Source: Anaerobacillus alkalidiazotrophicus (GTDB taxonomy: Bacteria > Bacillota > Bacilli > Bacillales_H > Anaerobacillaceae). Taken from it: a stretch of 20,539 bases of DNA. Each line of letters opens with the position of its first letter. Position 1 is the first letter of the stretch. A program made the position numbers and the translations under genes. Below, piece by piece: positions 14,296 through 20,539 of the stretch. Under the pieces are notes generated by a model. That model was not told the origin of the DNA. It saw only the letters and a list, made by a program, of their open reading frames with translations, and made no database searches. Location: the NCBI RefSeq assembly GCF_001866055.1, contig NZ_MLQS01000001.1, positions 285,718-306,256 on the forward strand. The letters run 5' to 3'.

Positions 14296-14310
14296 TATAT
14301 TAGTACCTAT
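14291..14310 (+). promoter_or_regulatory. 20-bp dyad in the leader of the soluble kinase
   Basis: ATAGGTA (14291-14297), six bases, then TACCTAT (14304-14310) form a perfect inverted repeat. It starts one base after the Spo0A box and ends 17 bases before the ATG. It could be a protein operator or a leader hairpin; no known consensus was recognised. Confidence 0.45.
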
Positions 14311-14327
14311 GTAGAAGTGGTGAGGAA

Positions 14328-15461
14328 ATGGTGAAATTCTCTAATTTGATTGACTTTTTCGATAAATACGATACTAAATTTCTTGACGAGTGGTATCATA
14401 ATATCCAACTAGACTCAAACGATATATATAAAGATGAAATTAAAGAAAATGGGCTATTAATGTATCAACTAGTACAAAAGACATTGGCAAACTCTATTTC
14501 AATAAATGAACTAAAAGAGCTTGCACACAAAGTAGCTAAAGAAAGAGTTGAAGCAAATCAAAACATTGGTGATTTCGTTTATAACGTGAATTATGGAAGA
14601 TCTCTAATTATTAACCAAGCATTTTCTGCAGAGATCACTAGGAATGAATTACAATTAGCAATTGAAAGAATCAATGTTACCTTTGATCATTTTTGCTACT
14701 TCGTTGTAAGAAAGTATACGTTGTTAAAAGAACAACAAATTGAAGAAAAAAATTTATTAATTAATCAGTCTCATAAAGACAAGCTGAGTTTACTAGGTCA
14801 AATGTCTTCAAGTTTTGTACATGAGTTTAGAAACCCACTAACAGCAGTCATTGGCTTTGTTAAATTATTAAAAACTGATAATCCAACATTAAAATATATT
14901 GATATCATTGAACGTGAACTTGACCAGCTAAAATTTAGAATTACACAATTCCTACACACTTCAAAAAATGAAGGCGCACAAGAAAAACGTAAAGAAATTT
15001 TAACTGTTCATCTTTTATTAGAAGATATCATAAAGTTTTTATACCCTAGTATTGTCGACATAGATGTAAATGTATCGACTAACTACGCAAAAGATGCATT
15101 TATTATTGCTAATGAAAATGAAATAAAGCAGGTATTTCTTAATATTTTAATGAATTCGATTGACGCTATTAATAAGAAGGAAAAACCAAGAGAAATTACA
15201 GTTGAAACTATTCTCGACAAACAAAATGTCCTTATTAATATTACAAATAACGGTCCTTTAATTCCGGATGATACAAGAGAAGTAATATTTGAGCCTTTTT
15301 ATACGACTAAAGAGTTAGGCACAGGAATAGGGTTATTTGTATGTAGAAAGATTATTGAGAAGCATAACGGAATAATTTCATGTATTTCAAATGAAGAAAA
15401 AACAACTTTTAGTATCCAATTACCTGTTTTAAGAAAAGAAACACCCCACTTGACTAAATAG
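14328..15461 (+). CDS. Soluble orphan sensor histidine kinase, sporulation-type
   Basis: A 377-residue kinase without membrane spans. Residues 1-130 form an all-helical sensor domain resembling the N-terminal domains of cytosolic Bacillus sporulation kinases; the exact family is not certain. A short coiled linker follows. HisKA has H165 in SSSFVHEFRNPLTAVIGF, and HATPase_c has N276 (NILMNSIDAI) and GTGIGLF 331-337. The G1 box reads NNGPLI (307-312) instead of DNGxGI, so the adenine-binding Asp position is Asn. No response regulator is adjacent, and a Spo0A box and sigma-H-like promoter precede it, so a role feeding or restraining the Spo0A phosphorelay is likely but inferred. The ATG lies 7 nt after the GG of GGTGAGG; GTG is the next codon. 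The stop codon falls in the loop of the terminator. Confidence 0.88.
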   Translation: MVKFSNLIDFFDKYDTKFLDEWYHNIQLDSNDIYKDEIKENGLLMYQLVQKTLANSISINELKELAHKVAKERVEANQNIGDFVYNVNYGRSLIINQAFSAEITRNELQLAIERINVTFDHFCYFVVRKYTLLKEQQIEEKNLLINQSHKDKLSLLGQMSSSFVHEFRNPLTAVIGFVKLLKTDNPTLKYIDIIERELDQLKFRITQFLHTSKNEGAQEKRKEILTVHLLLEDIIKFLYPSIVDIDVNVSTNYAKDAFIIANENEIKQVFLNILMNSIDAINKKEKPREITVETILDKQNVLINITNNGPLIPDDTREVIFEPFYTTKELGTGIGLFVCRKIIEKHNGIISCISNEEKTTFSIQLPVLRKETPHLTK

Positions 15462-15478
15462 TCAAGTGGGTGTTTTTT
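15440..15478 (+). terminator. Terminator of the soluble kinase gene
   Basis: ACACCCCACTTGAC (from 15441) pairs with GTCAAGTGGGTGT (15461-15473) with one bulged C, followed by a run of T residues to 15478. The TAG stop codon at 15459-15461 is within the hairpin, so the last codons form its left arm. Confidence 0.9.
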
Positions 15479-15523
15479 AGTGTTTTTTACTAAGTTTTCT
15501 ACATTTATGCTTTTATAATGTAA

Positions 15524-15556
15524 AAACCTTATTGCTGTGTTCAGGCAATAAGGTTT
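15524..15556 (-). terminator. Terminator of the thioesterase gene
   Basis: A 12-bp perfect inverted repeat (AAACCTTATTGC at 15524-15535, GCAATAAGGTTT at 15545-15556). Read on the minus strand it is followed by TT and then ACATTATAAAAG, giving a five-T stretch. It lies 30 bases after the thioesterase stop. Confidence 0.82.
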
Positions 15557-15585
15557 AATTCTGTATACTGAGATCAGTAAACATA

Positions 15586-16110
15586 TTAAATACTAACACG
15601 ATCCCACGGTTTATCCATAGATAATTTTTCGGCTAATTCTTTACTTTTAATTCTTCTTTCTTTCCGAATTTTTGCTCGATCTTCTGCTGTCTTATGCAAA
15701 TATTTTTCTTCTTCTGTTTCAGGAATAACTTTAGGAACTTGGACAGGAGTTTTCGATTTATTCAATGCTACGAATGTTAAAAAGGCTGTAGCAGCAACAC
15801 GGCGCTCTCCAGTATTTAAATTTTCAGCAATAACCTTTACAAACACTTCCATGGACGAATGACCAGCCCATGTAACAAAAGCTTCTAAACAAACCGAATC
15901 AGTAGTCAAAATAGGATGAAGAAAGTCAACCGAATCAGTTGAGGCTGTAACCACTTCACTTCGACAATGTCTTCTTACTGCAACAGATGCAACTGCATCA
16001 ATTTTTTTCATAAGAATTCCACCAAAGAGTGTGTTATGGTTATTTGTATCAAACGGTAATACCAAATCAGTTTGAACTACTCTTGATTCTCTAATATATT
16101 TTTTTTCCAT
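15586..16110 (-). CDS. Acyl-CoA thioesterase, hotdog fold (YkhA-like)
   Basis: Hydrolyses acyl-CoA thioesters in the cytosol. The 174 residues contain one hotdog domain (about 10-125) with the family signature DTNNHNTLFGGILMKKIDAVA (21-41): Asn26 and Gly30/Gly31 line the substrate site and Asp38 on the central helix is the expected catalytic acid. ASTDSVDFLHPI and the GHSSMEVFVKV strand are also typical of the YkhA/BFIT group. A charged C-terminal tail (about 130-174) ends DKPWDRVSI. The chain specificity is unknown. The ATG lies behind GAGGGTG. It is a single gene ending at the 15524-15556 hairpin. B. subtilis YkhA has a similar length. Confidence 0.92.
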   Translation of the reverse strand: MEKKYIRESRVVQTDLVLPFDTNNHNTLFGGILMKKIDAVASVAVRRHCRSEVVTASTDSVDFLHPILTTDSVCLEAFVTWAGHSSMEVFVKVIAENLNTGERRVAATAFLTFVALNKSKTPVQVPKVIPETEEEKYLHKTAEDRAKIRKERRIKSKELAEKLSMDKPWDRVSI

Positions 16111-16236
16111 TGCACCCTCATCCTTTATTTATAAATTTTGAACATTAAAAAATCAAACGTAATTTCTTAATAATCTAACATATTCCCTTGATAAATGTCT
16201 AGTTTTCAAATTATAGCGTTTTCATTATATATAGAA
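16111..16236. other. Upstream region of the thioesterase gene
   Basis: AT-rich sequence containing the presumed minus-strand promoter of the thioesterase. No motif is clear enough to place it. It is followed by the short repeat B copy. Confidence 0.4.
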
Positions 16237-16290
16237 ATAAAGCTAAACTTCAAACAGTGGGGTCTTACTGCCCTTTAAGAGTGGGATAAA
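16237..16290. repeat. Repeat family B, internally deleted copy
   Basis: It begins ATAAAGCTAAACTTCAAACA (ATAAAGCTGAACTTCAATCA in the long copy at 9524), reaches GTGGGG, then continues as GTCTTACTGCCCTTTAAGAG and GTGGGATAAA, matching the right end of the long copy. About 105 internal bases are missing, with the junction at the GTGGGG motif present in both arms of the long copy. This suggests deletion between short direct repeats. Confidence 0.75.
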
Positions 16291-16500
16291 ATAATTGCTT
16301 TTCATATTTTTTTACAAATTTACATGATTAACAAATGTATTAATCGCATTTTTTCAGACTACTTTTTATATAATTTAATATAGATTTATTCATTTTTTAC
16401 CGTATCAAGGTCAATTACAATCAAATAGTTATAAAAAAAGGAGGATTAGAGTTATTTAAAAATATTTCTCGTTGTCCTTCAAATTGGAGAGTGATGAAAC
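16291..16500 (+). promoter_or_regulatory. fixX leader with an orphan ribosome binding site
   Basis: A strong AAAGGAGG lies at 16437-16444, but no ATG, GTG or TTG follows at working distance; TTATTTAA comes next. The fixX gene uses a separate site, GGAGAGTGAT at 16486-16495. The stretch between may be a relic of a lost upstream gene or simply leader sequence. Promoter elements were not placed with confidence. Confidence 0.4.
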
Positions 16501-16797
16501 ATGAGTGTACCGAAAAAAGCACAAACAATTGAAGAAAAACAATATCTTGTGCGATTTAAAGCAGACAAAAATTCCCATCTACATGTCTTAGATCACGACA
16601 CTTGTTTGACAAAATGCCCAGATAAGATTTGTACCATTTTTTGTCCTGCAGAAGTATATAAATGGGAAGAAATCCGTATGCATGTAGGTTATGAAGGTTG
16701 TCACGAGTGTGGTAGTTGTCGTATTGGATGTCCTTATGAAAATATTAAGTGGGAATATCCAAAAGGCGGGCACGGTATTGTCTTTCGTCTCGCATAA
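16501..16797 (+). CDS. fixX: FixX-type ferredoxin, stand-alone
   Basis: A small cytosolic iron-sulfur protein of 98 residues. C67-x2-C70-x2-C73-x3-C77-P is a complete [4Fe-4S] motif, with a degenerate second set (C35, C39, C44, C48-P), the pattern of FixX/YdiT ferredoxin-like proteins. The start MSVPKKAQTIEEKQYLVRFK and end GGHGIVFRLA are typical of the family. Family knowledge: FixX accepts electrons from FixC in the FixABCX (EtfBA-FixC-FixX) electron-bifurcating complex. Here neither fixC nor etf genes are adjacent: the thioesterase lies divergently upstream and the RND gene convergently downstream. It could serve a FixABC encoded elsewhere or be left over from an operon. The ATG is 11 nt after GGAG. 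Confidence 0.88.
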   Translation: MSVPKKAQTIEEKQYLVRFKADKNSHLHVLDHDTCLTKCPDKICTIFCPAEVYKWEEIRMHVGYEGCHECGSCRIGCPYENIKWEYPKGGHGIVFRLA

Positions 16798-16867
16798 ACA
16801 TATTTCTCGAAAATTGAGTTAAATCTCATTTTATTCCACCATAAAGAAAGCGCTACCGAACGCTATT

Positions 16868-16898
16868 GTCCCCCTCAAAGTGAGGGGGACTTTTATTT
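16868..16898 (+). terminator. Terminator of fixX
   Basis: A 10-bp perfect GC-rich stem (GTCCCCCTCA at 16868-16877, TGAGGGGGAC at 16881-16890), a 3-nt loop, then TTTTATTTT. It is clearly oriented for the plus strand. The convergent RND gene stops 12 bases beyond the stem, and the hairpin may also help end its transcript although no T-run follows on that strand. Confidence 0.9.
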
Positions 16899-16901
16899 TG
16901 A

Positions 16902-19900
16902 TTATTTATCTAGAGCTATGTCTCTTTTCATATTACGCCTTTTGGGCTTTCTAAATAACAACCTACTTAATCCATTTTTTATATCTTCAAATAGAAGATA
17001 TACAGACGGAATGAGTAGTAATGTAATGAACGTTGCAAATAATAATCCCGAAATAATAACGATCGCTAAAGGAGATTGGTAGTTACTCGCTGTACCAGTC
17101 GCAATTGCTAGCGGAAGCATACCACCAGCTGTTGTCAATGATGTCATAAAAATGGGACGGAGACGATTTTTCCCGGCTTCAACGAGAGCTTCACTTGATT
17201 GATATCCCTGGACACGAAGCTGGTTCGTTCGATCAATGAAAAGAATTGCATTGTTCAAGACAATACCGATTAAAAATACCATTCCCAATCCCGATAATAT
17301 ACTTAATTCAGATTGGGTAAGTAGTAATCCAAACAAAGCTCCTGTTACTGTTAATGGAATGATTGACATCACAATGACAGGGTGAAGAAAGCTATTAAAC
17401 TGAACAGTCATAACGACATAAACGAGAAAAATTGCAATCCCTAATATGATAAGCATATCTTGCTGTGCTTCTTTTTGCTCTTGCAAACTCCCAGCTGTTG
17501 TAATCGAATATCCTACAGGAGCTTCATAGTTTTTTAGTACCTCTTCAATTTCACGATTAATTGAACCTAAATCCCTTCCTTCAATATCTGCAAATACTGT
17601 TATCATTCTTTCTCCATCTTTTCGTGTTACTTCCGTCGGCACTTTCGTTTCTACTAGTCGTAAATAAGTAGATAAATTTTTATTACCATTAATTGTAGCA
17701 ATCTTTTGCTTTAATAGATTTTTTTTATTATTGATATTTACATTTGTTGTTACAAAAATTGGTGATTGTAAATCTTCTTGCTTTAGTTCACCAGCTGGTA
17801 TCCGAATAGACCAATCTTGCATTTGTGAAAATAGCTGCGCAGCTGTTACGCTATCTTTTTTCATATTTTCATATTTGAATTCAATCAACTCTTCAGCCAT
17901 GTTTTTGTTTGATGATGATGTAATACCTACCAAACCCTCAACAGATGTAAGTTTCAGCTCTAACTCATTTGCTATTTGATCTAAACTCTCAAACTCTTCA
18001 CCTTTAATTTCGATAATAACTGGAAAACTTAAGCCTGAAAAATCGGCAGTACCTACATTTTGAATAGGGTAGTCTTTTTGTAATTCACGTAATCCTCTAT
18101 TTATTCTTTCATTTACTTCAGTTTGATGTAGGGTTGCAGTCTCTTCTGGTGTCATGTTAATAAGAACAAAAAATGCATCAACATTATCCATGATTAAATT
18201 ATTTTCTACATCATCGATCTCATTTAATGCCTTATTGATTTGAATGGCGATTTCTTCCCGGTCAGTTGGCGTTAGTCCCCTTTCAAGTTGAACCATAATT
18301 TCAGCATACCGATTTAAAACATCAGGCATAACTGTCATAGGGATTTTGGTAATTAATAATAAAGAGCTTATAAAAACAGCTAAGAATATAACGATAATAC
18401 TATATCGATTTCGTTTTTTTCTACTGACCCAGGAAATTAACCTTCCGTAATTTATTACAATTCTACCTTCCTGGCGCCTATGCTTTTTATTCTTTAATTT
18501 AAGAAAATTTTCACTTAAAGTTGGAATAAGTGTAAAGGCTACAATCACTGAACTCACTAAAGTAATGACTACGATGATCGATAAAACAATCATAAATTGA
18601 CCGATTTCACCACCGAGTAGTCCAATCGGTACAAAAACAACGATAGTCGTTAACATTGATGCAATTACTGCTGTTGCAACTTCCTTAACTCCAGCTAAAA
18701 CTGCATCTAGTTTTTTATAACCTTCCTCTTTTTTTCTATAAATCGATTCTAAAATAACAATCGAAGAATCGACCATCATTCCAATTCCAAGTCCTAATCC
18801 AATAAGTGTTAATATATTAAAGCTATAATCAAATAACCACATACCTATGAACGTTAATAAAATCGATAACGGGATAGATAAACCAATAATAAAAGTTGCA
18901 CGAAAGTTTCTTAAAAATAATATAAGAACGAGTAAAGCAATAATTCCACCTAGCATAACATTTGTACTAACACCTTCAATGGTATCTGTTACATAATCTG
19001 CTTGAGCAACCAACTCTTCAAAAACAAAATCATTAACTAGCCCTTCCTCATTTATCTTTTCTAACTCTTTTCGGACACTAGCTGCCATTTCTACCTGTGT
19101 AACATCCGATGTCCGGCCTATTTTAACAAAAATAAATTCTCTTGTACCATTATTCCAACCGACTGAAGTCGTTGTATTATTTTCTTCGTAGACTTTTGCT
19201 ATTTTACTTAGTTGTTTTATACCAGCAACAGTAGGAATTTCAATTGACTTAACATTATCAATAGTAGACAAGCTTGTCGTCCACCTCACTGTCGGCCTTC
19301 CACTTTCTCCTTCTAACGTAGCGATTGATGTATCAATATTTGCCTGATTAATTATTTGGACAACTTGTTGGGGAGAAAGTTGTAAATCTTGAAGTTGATT
19401 TAAATCTAATTCTACTATAACTTCCTTATTTTCTATTCCCTCTAAACTAACTTCTCGAACCTCTGGTAACGCCTCAATACGCGGCTTTACTATTTGCTTT
19501 GCAAATTCAGTCATTTTGTCCATTGGGCCGTCTTTAATCGTCATATAAAACTCATAAGGCTGCTTAGTAGAAAATTGGTAAGTAGATATAAAATTAACCC
19601 CAGAAAGTTGATTCTCCAAACCGATCATTGTAGTTTCAATTTCTTTAAATACTTCTTCACCTAAACCTTCTTCCGCTTGAACAGTTATTAGACTAACACC
19701 AATGGAAGAAGTACTCTGAATATGCTTAATTCCACTTATATTGTTGAGTATTCGTTCTATTGGCTTAGTAACTTCCTCTTCTACATCTAACGTTGACATT
19801 TGCCCTGCATTTACATAAACTTGCGCACCATCAAATGATATGGTTGGAAACAATTCGCGGTCAAGTTTACCAGCACCATACATACCAATGATTAAAATAA

Positions 19901-19958
19901 ATACAACCATTAACCCTACAATTTTTTTTCTAGACATAAGCAAACGTAATAAACTCAT
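16902..19958 (-). CDS. RND-family efflux permease (SwrC/AcrB-like)
   Basis: A 1018-residue inner-membrane exporter with the duplicated RND plan: TM1 about 12-29, a large extracytoplasmic loop about 30-330, TM2-6 about 333-485, TM7 about 519-537, a second loop about 538-832, and TM8-12 about 833-1000. Motifs include ELFPTISFDGAQVYV, GLGLGIGMMVDSSIVILESIYR (TM4) and GMVFLIGIVLNNAILFIDRTNQLR (TM10). Gram-positive members such as B. subtilis SwrC export surfactant-like lipopeptides; the substrate here is unknown. Proton-relay positions differ from AcrB: Asp407 is kept (D397), Asp408 is S398 and Lys940 is N902. No periplasmic adaptor gene is adjacent, as usual for Firmicutes. ATG is preceded by GAGGAGGAG. 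It looks monocistronic. Confidence 0.93.
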   Translation of the reverse strand: MSLLRLLMSRKKIVGLMVVFILIIGMYGAGKLDRELFPTISFDGAQVYVNAGQMSTLDVEEEVTKPIERILNNISGIKHIQSTSSIGVSLITVQAEEGLGEEVFKEIETTMIGLENQLSGVNFISTYQFSTKQPYEFYMTIKDGPMDKMTEFAKQIVKPRIEALPEVREVSLEGIENKEVIVELDLNQLQDLQLSPQQVVQIINQANIDTSIATLEGESGRPTVRWTTSLSTIDNVKSIEIPTVAGIKQLSKIAKVYEENNTTTSVGWNNGTREFIFVKIGRTSDVTQVEMAASVRKELEKINEEGLVNDFVFEELVAQADYVTDTIEGVSTNVMLGGIIALLVLILFLRNFRATFIIGLSIPLSILLTFIGMWLFDYSFNILTLIGLGLGIGMMVDSSIVILESIYRKKEEGYKKLDAVLAGVKEVATAVIASMLTTIVVFVPIGLLGGEIGQFMIVLSIIVVITLVSSVIVAFTLIPTLSENFLKLKNKKHRRQEGRIVINYGRLISWVSRKKRNRYSIIVIFLAVFISSLLLITKIPMTVMPDVLNRYAEIMVQLERGLTPTDREEIAIQINKALNEIDDVENNLIMDNVDAFFVLINMTPEETATLHQTEVNERINRGLRELQKDYPIQNVGTADFSGLSFPVIIEIKGEEFESLDQIANELELKLTSVEGLVGITSSSNKNMAEELIEFKYENMKKDSVTAAQLFSQMQDWSIRIPAGELKQEDLQSPIFVTTNVNINNKKNLLKQKIATINGNKNLSTYLRLVETKVPTEVTRKDGERMITVFADIEGRDLGSINREIEEVLKNYEAPVGYSITTAGSLQEQKEAQQDMLIILGIAIFLVYVVMTVQFNSFLHPVIVMSIIPLTVTGALFGLLLTQSELSILSGLGMVFLIGIVLNNAILFIDRTNQLRVQGYQSSEALVEAGKNRLRPIFMTSLTTAGGMLPLAIATGTASNYQSPLAIVIISGLLFATFITLLLIPSVYLLFEDIKNGLSRLLFRKPKRRNMKRDIALDK

Positions 19959-20118
19959 AAGTTCTCCTCCTCTATATTACAAACAATTTAATTATATACA
20001 AAAAGGAAATATTTAGGTCGTAATTTTGTACTTTTTAACAATTTAATATTTTTTTGTTTATCCATTAAGATCATTCACCTTTACCTAACCATATTGAAAT
20101 CCTGGAAAAGAATCAAAA

Positions 20119-20146
20119 AGTACACGACCAATGGAAGTCGTGTACT
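20119..20146 (-). terminator. Terminator of the DoxX-family gene
   Basis: A 10-bp perfect stem (AGTACACGAC at 20119-20128 with GTCGTGTACT at 20137-20146); read on the minus strand it is followed by TTTTTG. It lies 17 bases after the DoxX gene stop. Confidence 0.9.
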
Positions 20147-20162
20147 CTCTATTTAAATTATA

Positions 20163-20539
20163 TTATGCTGTAGTTTCTACATTGTTTGTTTTCTTAATTA
20201 GCTTACCGAATACCAATTGCTTTAAATATGGTAATACCCAACGGTCTCCACCAAATTTCCCTGCATTAGCACCTGCTGCTAAAATAAACATTGAAATTAA
20301 GATCATCCACGGATTTGTTGATACTGTTCCCGCAAACATGAAACTGAAGTTCATCACAACTCCGAAGAATGCAGCTGCTGTAGTTAGTACACCTAAAATT
20401 AAGCCTAACCCTACTAGGAACTCTCCCCAAGCTACCATAAAGCTAAAAAGATCAGCATTAGGAATAGCTACATTTTCTAAAAACGCTACATAGTTCGGAT
20501 ACACTAAACTTTCTCCACTCATTACTGGGTTATTGACTG
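20163..20539 (-). CDS. DoxX-family membrane protein (5' end outside window)
   Basis: The frame stays open through the window edge: the residues before the internal ATG at 20522 read VNNPV, so the true start is upstream and the visible 120 or so residues are the C-terminal part of a protein usually about 160-180 long. Hydrophobic helices include FMVAWGEFLVGLGLILGVLT, AAAFFGVVMNFSFMFAGT and MILISMFILAAGANAGKFGGDRWVLPYL, the last containing the G-(N/K)-x-G-x-D-R-W-x-(L)-P segment common in DoxX-like proteins. DoxX relatives are linked to quinone or thiosulfate oxidation and redox stress, but the role here is unknown. The gene is followed by its own terminator. Confidence 0.85.
   Translation of the reverse strand, partial: VNNPVMSGESLVYPNYVAFLENVAIPNADLFSFMVAWGEFLVGLGLILGVLTTAAAFFGVVMNFSFMFAGTVSTNPWMILISMFILAAGANAGKFGGDRWVLPYLKQLVFGKLIKKTNNVETTA

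Noticed and set aside
15459..15478. Stop codon inside the terminator as a sign of readthrough or recoding
   Set aside because: Overlap of a gene end with its terminator is common in compact AT-rich genomes and the kinase domain is complete before it.
16588..16773. 61-codon minus-strand frame inside fixX
   Set aside because: Antisense shadow of the fixX ferredoxin; no independent support.
17731..17979. 82-codon plus-strand frame inside the RND gene
   Set aside because: Antisense shadow of a long, motif-rich permease gene.
20131..20493. 120-codon plus-strand frame opposite the DoxX gene
   Set aside because: The opposite strand shows clear DoxX-type helices and its own terminator; the plus-strand frame lacks any domain and starts in that terminator.

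Overview
The window is about 20.5 kb of AT-rich DNA from a low-GC, endospore-forming Firmicute, most likely a Bacillaceae relative of Bacillus, Anaerobacillus or the alkaliphilic bacilli. This rests on the AGGAGG-type ribosome binding sites, the frequent GTG starts (at least six genes), the GSI-alpha glutamine synthetase with GlnR/TnrA-type boxes, two sporulation-type orphan histidine kinases (one behind a Spo0A box and a sigma-H-like promoter), the fruR-fruK-fruA operon, a SwrC-like RND permease and a YkhA-like thioesterase. No species can be named from the sequence alone. No rRNA, tRNA, CRISPR array, intact transposase or prophage gene was seen.

Layout. 1-1010: the 3' part of a LacI-family regulator and its terminator. 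1011-2850: a stand-alone glnA-type gene with two GlnR/TnrA-type sites and a strong terminator. 2900-4210 (minus): an OFA-family MFS carrier. 4600-6711 (minus): an OmpR-family response regulator and its sensor kinase, overlapping by 4 bp. 6950-7688 (minus): a TVP38/TMEM64 (VTT-domain) membrane protein. 7780-8060: a repeat and hairpin cluster. 8154-9431 (minus): a KinB-like multi-membrane-span kinase. 9520-10130: a second cluster of palindromic repeats. 10240-14040 (minus): the fructose operon fruR-fruK-fruA with two matched candidate operators. 14265-15478 (plus): a soluble orphan kinase. 15520-16110 (minus): acyl-CoA thioesterase. 16240-16890 (plus): a stand-alone FixX-type ferredoxin. 16902-19958 (minus): RND permease. 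20119-20539 (minus): DoxX-family membrane protein, cut by the window edge.

How the genes fit together. The fru genes form one pathway: FruA imports fructose as fructose-1-phosphate, FruK converts it to fructose-1,6-bisphosphate, and FruR probably senses a phosphosugar and controls the operon. The two orphan kinases lack adjacent response regulators, as expected for kinases feeding the Spo0A phosphorelay. The other genes look like independent core-genome units.

The least explained material is non-coding. Two dispersed palindromic repeat families each occur in a long form and in an internally deleted form that keeps both ends. A separate run of three hairpins at 7963-8052 resembles the structured ends of IS200/IS605-type elements but has no transposase. 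Other points worth checking are a second-type glutamine synthetase with the feedback-sensing Arg replaced, an orphan fixX behind a ribosome binding site that has no start codon, and an atypical ATP-binding motif in the Spo0A-box kinase. Family comparisons were made from memory, without alignments or database searches.
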